Positions 1 to 12,149 of a stretch of 51,777 bases of DNA are shown here, piece by piece (positions within the stretch are counted from its first letter, which is position 1; each line of letters opens with the position of its first letter). Location: the NCBI GenBank assembly GCA_002803225.1, contig NXFV01001495.1, positions 1 through 51,777 of the forward strand, written 5' to 3'. The notes beneath the pieces are model-generated. The model did not search any database. It worked only from the letters and a program-made list of their open reading frames with translations, and was not told the origin of the DNA. The position numbers and the translations under genes were made by a program. This DNA comes from Gamarada debralockiae. Lineage: Eukaryota; Ascomycota; Leotiomycetes; Helotiales; Hyphodiscaceae.

Positions 1-5
1 AAAAA
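1..5 (-). terminator. Oligo-T run, likely Pol III terminator
   Basis: Five nucleotides past the 3' end of the tRNA-like gene, the minus strand has a TTTTT run, the normal RNA polymerase III stop. It supports the idea that the gene is or was transcribed. Confidence 0.4.
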
Positions 6-10
6 TTTTT

Positions 11-232
11 GAGAGGAAGGGGATTCGAACCCCTGCAGGTTACCCTATTGGGATTAGTATCGTATTTAAATTTTTTTTTTTCAATTCGTACCTATGAGAA
101 AGCACACTGATTTTTAAATCAGAAAGAAAAGAACCTTTTCTTGAGCCACCTATAGGTGAGTTAGAATAAATTCTCAAATGAAGTTGGAAATGGCGGAAGG
201 CTTACACGCCATAACCACTCGGCCATCCTCCC
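11..232 (-). tRNA. Interrupted type II tRNA-like gene (Ser/Leu class), anticodon unresolved
   Basis: Read on the minus strand, the 5' half (226-232 inward) gives an acceptor arm GGGAGGA, then a D arm with GCC/GGC stem and GAGTGGTTAT loop, as in fungal Ser and Leu tRNAs. The 3' half (11-34) gives a 5-bp T stem around TTCGAAT and an acceptor strand TCCTCTC that pairs with the 5' arm (one G-U). A CCC-AATA-GGG hairpin before the T arm would be the long variable arm. The halves are separated by about 130-150 nt, far more than the usual fungal tRNA intron. I could not place a normal anticodon stem-loop, so the anticodon is not called. It could be a tRNA with a long intron or a tRNA broken by an insertion. 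Confidence 0.5.
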
Positions 233-592
233 CACCCGGAAGTATCGAGAAATGATAGGCAACAGTTGTTCTATCACGTTTCCACAGCTCCGCGCTTTTG
301 ATTTTTTTTGGCTTATATTTACCTATATGTCCACTAACGAATTCAGCTTTATCGTGCCACCTAGTTTAGCCGAGGCCGAGCTCCGGAAGACCAATGTCCC
401 TTCATTGTGTGCGCACGTACGTGGCTTATCCGTAAGCGACAACTTACAGGTAGCTGAGCCCGCCGAATGGCCGAGCTTCAACGAAGGCGATTCCGGCACT
501 TGTCGCTGCTAGCCAATAATTTCTCCTTCTCGAACGAAAACCCTAGATTCAAGTTCTTAATTTCAAATATCAATTGCTACAATATCATTGTT
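233..592. other. Intergenic, no gene seen
   Basis: Between the tRNA-like gene and the zinc-finger/exonuclease stop codon. Only short frames with no family resemblance are present, and they overlap one another. Confidence 0.6.
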
Positions 593-2662
593 CTAGGACA
601 TATCTACAGGGTTATCCTTATCGCCTCCCAAACTCCGAGGGACAAACTGGAAAAACCGGAATGCCATCTTTCGCGCCATATAAGTGTCTGGGAGCGACCT
701 ATGATTTTTCCCAATAAGCGGATCATTCGGGAACACCAGTGGAAACAAATCTTCCAACCGACAACATAGTCCAGGCATATTCATTTTCCATTCTCGCAGG
801 ATTCCCCAACAGTTGCTATTAGCTGGTAAGCTTGAAACATCACCTGCTACTTCCATAATCCGACGCAGTGCCCACCAGTCGAATCTATTCATAGACCAGT
901 CAATGAGTATTGAGCTTTCATTCAAACCTGCTTGCCGGAGCGCGTGGACAATCTCGGTTGGTGTAAGCCCAGGAATGCGTTTGTTGCTTGGCAAACCAAG
1001 TATCTTCACAAGGGTATTGAACCTGCGATCAAAGACCTTAGGTGTAGAGTATTGAGCGAACAGTTCGGCGACAGTTAACCCGTAGTTGATGATTGTGTCT
1101 ACTATGACTCTGCCATTGCCATCCACAACACTAATCTCGATTGGTTCTGCTCTACCGCCTTTGAAGGGAATCGAAGTTTCGGTGTCTATAAAAAACACTG
1201 CCTCCGGGTCTGTTCCTATCTTTTCCTTGACGGTCCTTGCAAAGTCGCTCATATCAAAGACGTGACCGGCGAGGAATGCTTTCATCGTTTTGGCATCGGT
1301 TATTTCAGATCCGCGCTTTTGCTGGGTAACCAACATGCTATGGACTTTATCGAAATGCTCTTGGCTTTTTTGAAAATCATCAAAGCTAGTACCGCACCCG
1401 ATCGGGCAGGCCATAGTAAAATCCCAGTGCTGACTCATTTCGTGGGCAATGAGATCTTCTACCCACTCGTAGGTGATAGCGCATCCACCATGATAGCACT
1501 TGAATTGTTCTTGGTTGACGAACATTAGCTTTATGCTGGAAGAAATCTCTATGACAAGGTCGGGATGGACAGGTTCCTGTGTCTTGTGGATCCATGGTAT
1601 CAGGTCGATTGATTTCGGATGTGACTTTAAGTCCTTTGCTGACTGAAAGTGATCGTTGTGGCTTTTTGGGTGTAGTAAAGTGCACTTCCTTAGAGTTTCT
1701 TCAACTTCCCCAGCATGTACTGTTTCCACATGCTTTCTGACAGATTTCTTCGACCATCCAGACCAAGACAGTCCTTTGCATTTCCGGTCGCCACAGTACC
1801 AACGCAATCCCCCATCGATGTGCTTTGAGATTAGGTGGAGATCGAATTTCTTGGTCGGCTTTGTCACTGAAAATGTACAGCCGTGGACCTGACACCGCCA
1901 GTGATGCTCGTCTTCAACTCCATAAAACTTTCGCGCCTTGGCAAGGGGAATGCCACCAGCTAGATCGAAGGCACTGCTACCTTTAGGGCTGTAAACGCGG
2001 TACCTGACCCAGTCAATGACAATTGTATCGAAACATCCAGGGTAGTCAAGTTTGCTTATGGAACGGCTATACAAGGGGGGATTGGTTAGTCAAGTCAAAT
2101 ATTGGAAAGTAAGCTTTGTAGATACGTACAATTGCATCTCGTCGTCCTTTTCTTTTTCTTCTTCGTCTTCTTCCTCATTTTCCAACTTGTTCTCTGACAC
2201 TACTTTCTTTACCAGTGACAACTTATACATGTATTGTTGACATGCACCAGTCGTGTCCTCGTGGCGCTCAAGGTTGCTTTCTCTAAGGAATTGCATTCCA
2301 CAAGTACTACAACTGACTTTCCTGCCGCCGTGTAATTGCATGTGCTGATTCATATTTCTCTGGAGCAGTGATTTTCGGCAGACAGTACAAGTTGCGAGGA
2401 GGCGACGGCCATGTACTAAGCGCTTATGTGCTCTCAAATTTTCAAGTAGCACTCGCTTGCCACAGGTTATACAAGGTATTTTTCGATCGTTTCGGACCGG
2501 CGTTGAGGGCTGTTGGATCATTGCTGTCTGCTTTTCTTCAAGAGGACCAACTTCTTCAGGATATAGGCCAGAGTTGGATGGTGACAGAGCCAATACTAGA
2601 GCCTGATGTTGATTATCAAACGCCGGGGGGCTAGGGTCCATCTGGTCTTGAGAAAGCTTCAT
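593..2662 (-). CDS. Multi-C2H2 zinc-finger protein with C-terminal DEDDh exonuclease-like domain
   Basis: Two exons, 2662-2130 and 2066-593, joined across a 63-nt intron (donor GTACGT, acceptor TATAG, branch-like GACTAACC). The phase matches and the product is 668 aa. Residues 64-141 hold three close fingers (two C2H2, one C2HC), then an acidic Glu/Lys stretch near 160-175. Four looser C2H2-like pairs follow at about 236-420. The C-terminal part shows DEDDh exonuclease motifs: FIDTET (D472, E474), NRFD (D574) and HRSLPD (H633, D638). The family hydrolyses DNA or RNA from the 3' end with two metal ions; the substrate here is unknown. The fingers suggest nucleic-acid or protein binding. The start is the first Met of the exon 1 frame. 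The family assignment rests on motif spacing only. Confidence 0.72.
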
Positions 2663-3112
2663 CTTCGTAGAGATGGTGAGTCAATCCAGTAACACTGTCG
2701 CCAGCGTAAGCAGTGTGGCCACTTAATACACAGGTCAAGATTGGTCCGAACGAAGTTGGAGAATGAGAACATTCAGAAGAACAATATGAAGAGTCTTTCA
2801 GGCCGAAAGAGAGCAGTCTTAGCAAGGAAAGCGCAATCAAAAACGAATGACGTATAAGCTTGCGAGGGTTTGGCGAACACTCTGTATGGCGAACAAAAGC
2901 GGAGAGCGAGAACAGGTGCGGTCAATATTAGGTTTTTATATAAGCCTTGAAGAATCCTATTAGGTATTTTGATCTTATAATACTACACATCTTTGCCAGT
3001 TGTGTTGGACGGGGTCGATCCACGTAAAGATGAGCAAATCACGTGAAGCTGGACTATGACATCCATTATCTCTCGTCCACGTATGACCTATCTTATCCAT
3101 CTTCTCAACTTT
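2663..3112. other. Upstream region of the zinc-finger/exonuclease gene
   Basis: No convincing gene. The stretch must carry the promoter of the minus-strand gene ending at 593. It contains scattered CACGTG-like sequences near 3039 and 3115 whose role is unknown. Confidence 0.45.
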
Positions 3113-3230
3113 CTCACGTGATTTCTGATTCCCTACGTAACGGCTCTAGTAGTTTTCCCCTTATATCTCAGGCATAACACTTGTTCCCCCTTTTCTACTT
3201 TCCGTCCAATCCTAGCTTTAAGCTATATTA
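3113..3230 (+). repeat. Dispersed repeat, copy 1
   Basis: About 110 bp resemble 19003-19110 in the same orientation. Shared blocks include CTCACGTGAT, GTAGTTTTCCCCTTATAT, a TCAGGC..TAACACTT block, a CTACTTTCCGTCCAA-like block and CCTAGCTTT. The copies differ by substitutions and small indels. No coding potential or terminal repeat was recognised, so it is probably an old piece of a mobile element. Confidence 0.6.
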
Positions 3231-3489
3231 GGCGATTTTCTTTTCCCAATACAAACTTTTCCTTCTATAGACATCTCCCTCACACAAAATTCTCAAACCT
3301 CCCAGTCACGGTCGCCAAACGAAAGAGCCTCATTACTGAAGATGTCAGAGACTTCGATGAAGAGTTTGACAAAGAATAACTCTGTTAAGGGGGTTAAGGT
3401 GAAGCAGGGGAGGAAGAGGATTCCCAGATTGGAGAAGCAGGCTAGGGAGTGGTTGACTCGTGACAAGGAAGGGGCGATAGGGCTGTTAC

Positions 3490-5680
3490 TGACCTCAATG
3501 GTCTTACTCCAGACTCAAAGATTCCTGGTCCAGCCTTAATAATGGACGACAAGCAGACTATTCTGGATACTCCCCATAAATCGATGGCCAAATATTGATA
3601 ACTGATTGGGTTGACTGTTTTGGAGTTGACCGCTGATTTTGTCCTGGTATTGATGTCTAATGATAACCAGATTTAAAAGGATGATGGCCGTGGCTTGGGG
3701 GTTGCGGAGCAGATGGGGCGGGCTCTCCAGAAGACTAGCGTCAGCTCAAATATTGAGGAACGACTCGGTTTTTCTTGCACTGTATTCTCGCCGGACGGAG
3801 GCCTTGTGGCGAACGCTCCACATTTCCCAGAGATGGTATGCGACACCCCAAAGAAACCTTTCATGAGAACTACCTTGGCTCCTAGATTGGCAGCATGGCC
3901 TTCGCTGTAAAATGACAGATTGATACTGGGGCAAGAATCTGAGACATTCTCTCAAATTCACGAAGTAAGTTCTCGAAGACTTGATCATGAACCTTGCTGA
4001 TTTCGCATGTAGTCTGTGGCGGAACCCATCTTCCTGATTTGACAGTCATTACAGCAATATTTGACGCAGCATGCAAGGATGTTATATATTGGACTGCCTC
4101 TCGTGGCCATCGCTGTTGGTTTTTCAGGGATTGTCTATTAATTCTACAGTAGGAAGTACTCTATATACACACTTGGAACCCTATATTTGCCACCTAATGT
4201 GACTCATACTGAAGGTTCTAGTTATACTTATTTGCCACTGTATTTGACACCCATATACTGGAAGCTTCTAGGCTCTTCAATATCCAACAATCACGCCGAC
4301 GTATGACCCCCACAAAGTTGTATCCTTAACCTCCAATTTCAACGGATCGGTTGAATTCTGCCCGGCTCGAGCCACCTAACTCAAAGGAGCTGTGGGAAGA
4401 AGGTGCCGTCATCAAGGCTTTCAAGGTCCTGAAGTACGGTGAGTTCAAGGAACGGGAATTGACGAAGCTCTTGATGTCGCCAGCATAGTGCCCAGGTCGT
4501 CATGGCACCCGATGCCTTCGTGACAATATGTCAGATATCAAAGCCAGGCTGCTGCGAACCACAGGGCAGTCAGCTGATACATTCCCTTATTAATGATTAT
4601 GGCCTAAAAACGGTGCAATTCTATACTAAGTGCACCTGCCCATTATTCAGAGCGTCTGCACATCATCTTGCAGTGGAAGAAATTATAGAACAGCGGAAGA
4701 AAGCAGTTCGAGACATGCTGAAAACAATCTGCTAATCCACCAACGGCGAACCGCTCGAAGCAGTAGATTACATGGATGACGGCACTGCAATCCAACTCAA
4801 AGTGACGATCGATTCAACTAGCGGCGGAGCAATCTTCGACTTCGAAGGAACCGGCCCAGAAGCGTACGGGAATTGGAACACACCAATCGCAATCTGCAAC
4901 TCAGCAATCATCTTCGCTCTGCGTTGTATGGTGAACATGGAAATTCCCCTGAACCAAGGTGGCATCCGACCCATCCAAGTCCTCATCCCAAATAATTGGC
5001 TTCTTAAGCCGTCCGCTGAGGCCGCTGTCTGTGCTGGCAACGTCCTGACGTCCCAACGCATTGTGGATGTCATATTTAAAGCTTTCAATGCGGTCACTGC
5101 GAGCCATGGTTGCATGAACAATCTGACGTTTAGAAGCGATGATGCGGAGAACGGATTTGGATCTATGAGATGATATGTGGCGGGTCTGGTGGAGGTCCAA
5201 GCTGGAATGGAACGAGTGGAGTGCACACTAACATGACTAATACCAGAATTACGGATCCAGAGATCTTGGAGAGGAGGTATCCAGTTACCTTGAGGCAATT
5301 CTGTTTGAGGGACGGTAGTGGAGGGGAGGGATGGCATTCTGGTGGTGATGGGATCATTAGGAACGTAGAGTTCTCTATCCCTATTAACGTCTTGATTTGG
5401 AGTAAGAGGAGAGCAATGAGGCCATATGGCCTGGAGGGTGGTGGTGATGGGAAGAGAGGAGAGAATTTGTGGATCAAGAAGGGTGGGAAAATTATAAATT
5501 TGGGTGGGAAGGACACTGCGATGATGGATGCTGGAGACAGAATTGTAATTTAGCCACCTGGAGGTGCGTGGGGAAAGAAGGACTTTGCGATTTTGGCTGC
5601 GGAAACCGGTTTGGCTAAGGCAAAGAATGTGTTCATCGGTGCCTCAAACGGAGCTGTCAACATGGTCCAGTCAATGGCGA
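3490..5680 (+). pseudogene. Decayed 5-oxoprolinase (hydantoinase A/B family), C-terminal two thirds
   Basis: Fragments in family order lie in shifting frames: GPALIMDDKQTI (3515-3560), [20 protein letters not shown] (about 3700-3765), GGTHLPDLTVITAIFD (about 4018-4066), PPNSKELWEEGA (4370-4410), QLIHSLINDYGLKTVQFY (4570-4625), a long hydantoinase-B stretch (4772-5165) and its glycine-rich tail (5170-5553). At least three frame changes and in-frame stops break it, including TAG at 5551 where the family has a residue before PPGGG. About 165 bp near 4125-4290 look inserted. The intact enzyme opens 5-oxoproline to glutamate with ATP in the glutathione cycle. This copy cannot make it. A short frame at 3342-3539 overlaps the upstream edge; only its last part, in another frame, looks like this family. 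Confidence 0.8.
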
Positions 5681-5699
5681 GTCTGCATAGATAGCCAGG

Positions 5700-6160
5700 A
5701 ATGAAGTTATTAATTATGGTGGATTAGTATCCGCAGCCGTAACACCCGCCGCTTTCGTCAAAGCTTCTTCCATGACAGCAGCGACCCATTTCCCGACTGG
5801 CCAGCTCGTCCTCTTCTTGAAAGATTCTACAACCCACTCCAGAAAATGAACCTCACTCCGCCTTTCGTCGCTTCTACTGCCTCGCCTATTGCCCATTGTA
5901 AGTCGGATAAGTCGCCATCCGACGAGACAAATCTTGAACCCTAGAATTGTAATGAAAGGACTCTCGAGTATGGATAAGGAAATTGATTTGGTGGGCTTAG
6001 GATCTCGAGGGCTAGCTCGAGGTCGTTGAGCTATCGAAGGTTAGCATTATAGTTTATTGTGAAAATGGACGTTCAATTCGAAAAACATCTCTGTCTTCAT
6101 ATATGTCTCTTTTTTCTTTACTCCTTGGTGTTGCCAAGTGGCCAGCGGCTGTCATCACAA
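5700..6160. other. Intergenic, no gene supported
   Basis: A 60-codon minus-strand frame (5714-5896) has no family resemblance. Nothing else was recognised. Confidence 0.5.
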
Positions 6161-7990
6161 TTAGCCCCTGACGGCCCCGTCGATGCAGCCCAACATACTT
6201 GCAATAGCGAGGGATAAATTCCATTCTACAACGCCGCTCACGAGAAGCGAGTCCGGATGAGACAACGTGATTGAAGTATAATTCCAAAGGATCCAGAAAG
6301 TATGCCCACAAAGGCGTTTCCTTCGAAGCAGCTGAGTGTGACCAAAATCAAAGAAGTTGAATATCGGCCTCTGATTCCGAGACACCAATTCCGCAATCCC
6401 TCTCAATGCCTGGGAGATTTGCGCATGCTGCCTGTCAGTGAGAACAGACAGCGTCCTTCGTTGAGACTTGGGTCTTTCAAAGAGGCAACTCGCGTGAGTT
6501 AGTTCTCGTGCCATCATTTGAAGCTTCGCAACGAGAGTCACGGCCGCGAATGGTGATGCCCATAGAAGCCGTAGCTTCTTGGGATGCCGCTTTTCTCTGT
6601 CCGAAAGTAGCAAAGTTTGGGAGACCTCGTAGAAGAAACCTTGTGCAGGTGATGTTTCTTGTGTATAACTATGATCTTCGTGGTCATTGAAAGACTTGAA
6701 TTGTTGCTTTTGGCACGTCGACCATGCTTCGGCGGTTTTCGCGAGCCAAACATCCTCGCGGCAGGGGAGGTCGTATTTTATTTCTAGGGAAGATAGCATG
6801 GGGCGCAGATAACAGAGTATGGAAAGCTGCGAGTCGAGGAGATACAGGGCGTATATGCACCTGGGATGCGTGAGACTATTGTTCGGTATTTCAATCGAGG
6901 GCAAAGGCTACTCCCCTCTTCCTTGACTCTTTCTTCGCGAACTCTTGCCATCTTGTATCCAATGGTTCCGATCCCCACATGCTGAGTCTTCATTTCCATC
7001 TTCTTTGACCTCTTCATCAGAATCGTGAAATGTCTCAGTTGCATTACCGTCATGTGACATCTGCAGCACCCGCATCGCATCAAACAGGTCACGATGAATG
7101 CGTTGGGCTTTCAAGAACCTACCATCATCGCCTCCATAAATTCCAAGGTATTCTAGGAGCAAGAAAGTTTGCAAGGCCCAGTTTCTTGCTATCGAGATCA
7201 GTTCTGTTCAGTCTTGGGGATAGTCAGATTGTCATTCCAACTTGTCCAGAGGCACTTGATAAGAAACGAAGAAATCACGCACATATTGCTGCATACACGA
7301 TAAAGTTGACTCGAACAGTGCCTTTCCAGAAGCATCATTGTACGTTGACTGACAATATAGACTTCCAATACAAGTGATCACGTTGATCAATAGAGCCGGA
7401 GCTGTGATAATTTGGAAAGATCCTTCGTGCAAGATCGGAAAATTCTAATGGAAGCTTGCGAAAAAACGATTCAATGCACCTCAACTGTATTGAAATGCTG
7501 TTGCTCTGTTAGATGAAAGGAAGCAGAAGTCCAGAAGTAACAATGCCAACGCATGGTGTTTCCTGGTCTTCGAAAACTGGTGCGGGTGGCTGCACACCTT
7601 GCTGTTAGCCAGATTTTAGATTCTGGATGTCGTTATGTCACACACAGTACTATCGTCGAGCTTGGTGATGTTGTCTGATTTATTGGGAACCTCGAAAGGA
7701 GCCCCTGATCTAAGCTACGAGCTACAGTAGTGTCTTGGCGCGCTCCACGTGACTTTCTGCGACACGTTATTTAAGCTGGCTCTGAGACTTATAACCGGTG
7801 CAATGTTCAGCTGTGCAGGGGTTTCCATCAGCATTTCCAGCCATGCCGCAGTGGACAGCGGCGATTCTGGTACAAGAGGAAGTGGGAGCTGCGTCTTCGT
7901 AGCAGCTTTGGGAGAAATCTGCGATTGAACATGACAATTCTCCACGTGTCTCTTTCTTAAGTCACTAGAACTCTGCGTCAACCATTGCAG
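6161..7990 (-). pseudogene. Decayed C2H2 zinc-finger / fungal-specific transcription factor
   Basis: In family order on the minus strand: the end of a finger, SSDLRKRHVENCH (7981 downward); a linker; RCIESFFRKL then FPILHEGSF in another frame (about 7480-7420); a segment ending near 7232 with the 'ALYC' helix of the fungal transcription-factor domain; RNWALQTFLLLEYLGIYGG (about 7186-7130); and YALYLLDSQL onward to the stop at 6161. A 51-nt intron (6911-6861) can be removed in frame. Between 7255 and 7188 I found no donor/acceptor pair that keeps the frame, and one extra T near 7435 shifts it. The first finger is not clear. A heavily spliced but working gene is possible; I favour decay. Confidence 0.55.
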
Positions 7991-9452
7991 AGAGCTTCCC
8001 CGTCCTCTTCCAGTTTATGTCAGCTTGGACACGTGATGGAAATGGAGCCTGCATAATTTCTTGGTACAGGAAAGAGCACAAACAAAGTAGAACCAGTAAA
8101 TAGAGCAAAATGAAACGGTTATTCGCTTCCTTCAACCTCAAACCGTTCCAACAGGTGGAGGTTGTAGCAGGAATGTCTGTCCAGTGACTTACCTCCGGGC
8201 AAATCGCGCATTGCACAGGGTAAAGGTTGCAAAGAGGCAGTAAATAGTCGATCGCAAACTCTTCGAAAAGGTCTCCAGTACACCTTCCAGGGGAGGTCAT
8301 TACTGTAATATAGCCCTCGATAGTGTAGGCTAGTAGCACTAATATTCGAGTCCTTCCTTCCTACCACCTACTAACTCCAGCCCTCTCCCCTATTCTAGCC
8401 GATCCCCATTGTCGATCCCCTGTACGTTCGTCGCTCCCTGATTTATCAATAAACACTTAATTACTCCGCGGAGAAGTTCTGCAAATAGTCTTGCCAAGTA
8501 ACCCAAAGCTCTACATTCCGTTGTACTGCCTTTACTTTCGGTCTCTTCCTTGTGATCTTAATTCGAGCCAATGCCTTGCTAATAGCAGATATCGACACAT
8601 CCACATCAAATACAACTAGTAAAAACTCGGCGATCTCGTCTTAATAGAACCATAGGAACATATTAAGTAAATGATAGGTTATCTAGTCTATTTCCGGAGT
8701 ATAACACGTCTCTGACCTCCAGTTCGACCCCGGAGAGTCTCCTCCTGTTGTATACAACGTTAATGACAACATACCGTACATATAGCACAGTTGTAGTTAG
8801 ATACAAGTTGTGCAATCTGGCTTTGGGTAAGGTTTGCGCCTACTGCGAGGATGTCACAGTCAAGCGCCGCTCCGGCCGTGTGACGGTTTGGGCAGAGCCA
8901 GCTGGGCAGTGCCATATGAAACGACGCTAGGGCTAGCCAGAGGGTACAAAAGGTCATTGGATCCTCATATTCTCTCTTTTCTTCCCTAGCTTAGTATTTT
9001 ACAATACACGGTGATCTTTGAACTCCGCGCTTCAGACCTTTGCATTGATCCCGCCGTCACAGGCCGCGACTGTCATTCGGGTCGACATAGTAGTAACTAT
9101 TCCTTTTGTCAGTTAAGAGAACTCATTATTAGGTTTAATTTAACCTACCTGGCGCCTGATTTGAAGGTGTTGTTGTTGAGTTATAATCCGTTAATTATTT
9201 TGGATAAACGGGTGACACGCGAAAAAAAAGCGATTTTTTCAAAGTTCAGTAAAACGCTTTTTCGCATTAGTTAAGAAAATGGTTGTAGTGGCAAGTACCA
9301 AACTGCCTGAGGCACATGAGCTTTTGACCTTGATGGACTGAGCACATATCTTGGGACAATTACAGTTGGTGTGGCGGTAGAGGGCGGTGATTGTTATATC
9401 CCTGGTGTAACAGAAGCGTGGCGACAGATGGAGTGGTAAAATATATTGTATG
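7991..9452. other. Gene-poor stretch
   Basis: Minus-strand frames at 7965-8367 could be remnants of the first zinc finger of the broken transcription factor, but the pattern is not convincing. From 8370 to 9450 I see only short frames and AT-rich sequence, plus the inverted repeat listed separately. Confidence 0.5.
9219..9265. repeat. A-rich inverted repeat (GCGAAAAAAAAGCG / CGCTTTTTCGC)
   Basis: Arms at 9219-9232 and 9255-9265 can pair with bulged A residues around a 22-nt spacer. Function unknown. It may be the remains of an element end. Confidence 0.4.
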
Positions 9453-12149
9453 TTATGTAGGAGCTGAAAATCTAATTTCAGCCGTCATTCGTAAGGGCTT
9501 TATGGATGGGGACTTACTCGCAGAGCTAATTTGCCCGTAGCCCTCGGTACAAGGCGAATGATCTAGATATTCATTCTTTACGGGATCGACTTGCTTCCGT
9601 GCGGCCGGGACAAAATTCAGATAGAGCGGAAAAATGGCGCCGAATGAGAAAAGTGCCACGTTCACGCAAAAGCCATACTGGATTCCATGAGACGTGGCAA
9701 CAATGTCTTGGATAATGGGAAAGGGCGCGCCGCCCGAGATCGCCATTGCCATGATCGATGCGGCAGTCTTTGTATGCTCACCCATACCTCGGAGGCAGAT
9801 CGCGAACGTAATAGAGAAGATCCCCGCATTGAATAAGAAGAGCAGGAGATCTATTGTGATACCCGTGTAGCCGGTCATCGTCATGCTGAGGACGGAGAAC
9901 AGAATCACGCCTAGATATAATCCGAGAAGGACCCACCGAGGCTTGAGGAATAACTGTGCGGATGCAGCGAGGAAGCGGCCAACAGCGAAGAGGGCATGTC
10001 CTATGGCGAGAAAGCCAAAGGCCTGGGGATAAGGGCTAATGGGGTTATTAGCAAAAACAGTCAACCAGGAGTTAATTGTATTGGGGGGCTTTTTTTTGGA
10101 TAGTCTTACTTGGGCTCGCTAGATGTCACAAAAGAACGAAACTTGGTTTGCAGGTCTTCTTGTCCACCAATGTTGCAAAACTGAGACATGACGCCGAGCG
10201 CCAGAGTCACCCACACGACGCGGATACCACAAATGGCCGTACGATAGTCGTCTCGACGCCGATCGGCGAGCTGTTTCAACTCATCGTTGGATGCCTCGGG
10301 AAGTTGTAAGAAGTTGTAGACGACTGCCACTAGAATCGTAACAATCGTAATCACGAGGTATGTCCACTGGACACTGATTAGCGCCGGTGCATCGTTGACA
10401 TCTTTGAATAGGACCTGGCGAGCGAGAATTGGCGAGATAATTCCGCCCACAGCTTGGACACCTTGAGCGAAGTTGAGTCGCATTTCGGCATGGTCCATCG
10501 GCCCACACAGTGCGATAAACAGGTCCGCAGCCGTTTCCACAACAGACACGCCTAGCCCAACTATGAAATTGGCGATCACAAACGCCGGCAGGGAGATCAA
10601 AATGGCAGCCGGCCAGAATACTAGCGTCCCACACGAATAAATTGAGAGGCCAGCCATAAGAGTGGCCTTGAAACCCCACCGATATAAAATTGGCCTGGCT
10701 ACTAAGATAGGCCCAAACACATAGGCGCCAAAATATGCCGCATGCAATTCGAAGGACGTTTGAAGTTCGTAGCCGGCGGCCTGCTGAAATTGGACGTTGA
10801 GAACATGGATGAAGCCGTAGGCAAAGCCCCAGAGGAAGAAGATGACACACATAACTGTGATCGGGACTAGTGATTCGTGGTTGCTCATTTTTAGTATGCT
10901 CTTCGGATGCATCAATGAGACGAAGTCGAAAGCCGCTCGTACAGTTGTCCCGCTAGCTATACCTTCAGGGCTCGGCTGTTGGTTACCTGATGCTGCGGCC
11001 GACGATGTCAAAATCTCACGCACCGTAACTGAGCCCCTAGTATCATGGGAGATATCTTGAGCATCCTTTATTCTCGCCTGGACGGTAGCATCAGCTGGCG
11101 GCACGAAGGGCGGCGACTGCGTCGAATCACTGGTAATGGGGGCACGATCGCTCGATCTACTCGTCTCCGTTGGATTTCGGATTATGCGTGGGAGGATCCA
11201 CGCCACAAGGGGCTTTAGGCTAGGAACGCAGCCGCAAATGATACCCAGGTTTAGCTCAATAGCAGACCATAGAAAGAGGAAGCCATCGTAGTCTGTGGTG
11301 CCACGTCAGCGTCGGAAAGAGAACAACGGGATGGAAATGAGCATACATGAGAGATCATGGACGCCGGGAGGATTGAGGCTAGTGACCCTGGCGATAGCCG
11401 CGTGTAAGAGACACACCGTACGGATGACACTAATGACGGTGACGAAAAGGCCCGTCCCAAAGACAAGTAGCAAAATGATCTTCTGTTTCTTGGGAAGTCG
11501 TATGCGCCATAGGGTCGGTATTGGTAGGAAAAAGATTGCAATATCGGTGATGATATTAACCGGAGCGGTCGAGAGGTAGAGGGCGACAATGTCAATACAA
11601 TGCGCACCTTGTGGAGTGGAAATGTGGACTGCGGCAGCGACGGGACGGCATTGGACAATGTTGACGATAGTCAAGACTAGGCCGGCTACATTGACGAGCC
11701 CGAGCGTGAGGTATGTTCCCAGCCGGAAAATGGATTGTCCTTTACTTAGGGCGAGGTAGAATATGAGAATGGACGATTTGATAGCCGTCAACGCAAGATT
11801 CTAGGATTCGATTAGTTAGCTCGAGACATCGCGTTCCTATTGTGGGGTCGACTACATAGAGCACTGTGAAAGTATATTCTGCCTTAGCAAGTGGCTGTCT
11901 CCATTCTGGGCGAACTCCCTCTCGCATGCCCAATCCATTGGCAGTCCCATAGAAAATGGCCCCTGAAACGGCGCACACAAGTGCCCAGCCGACGAACATC
12001 ACGTAGTCGGACAGAGTGATTTTTCGTGTCAGGAAAATCCGAGACGCCAAACGCAGAGCCACGAAGACGGTCGCGACAGCGAGGAACACGGCGCTGATCA
12101 CAGCAACGGCCGTACCGAAGTGGTTCCTTTGTCCGTTCAATATGGCCAT
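9453..12149 (-). CDS. Rhodopsin-like (PTH11-type) 7-TM domain joined to FucP-type MFS transporter
   Basis: Four exons in one frame: 12149-11856, 11800-11347, 11292-10110, 10035-9453, giving 837 aa. Introns are 55, 54 and 74 nt with GTAGTC, GTATGC and GTAAGA donors and CCTAG, CACAG and TTAG acceptors. The first and last have CTAAC- or CTAAT-like branch sites. Residues 1-280 match the fungal rhodopsin-domain family: an N-terminal TM pair, a CxxxxAxxxxST-rich middle and a last helix ending near LKPLVAWILPRI. A polar linker (about 281-375) follows, then a 12-TM fucose-permease-like MFS domain with FFLWGFAYGF. No stop separates the two halves. An internal Met at 10912 or 10888 could start a free transporter. 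A donor-like GTAAGT near 9512 may mean the C-terminus is spliced further. Substrate unknown; the relatives carry fucose, glucose or GlcNAc. Confidence 0.68.

Noticed and set aside
4768..5337. Minus-strand frame of 189 codons
   Set aside because: Antisense shadow of the hydantoinase-B relic.
8380..8760. LTR or solo-LTR remnant
   Set aside because: I could not find matching TG/CA ends, a primer-binding site or a second copy in the window.
10089..10109. A 21-nt intron between the two MFS reading frames
   Set aside because: Too short and out of phase. A 74-nt intron (10109-10036) with a GCTAATAAC branch site restores the frame.
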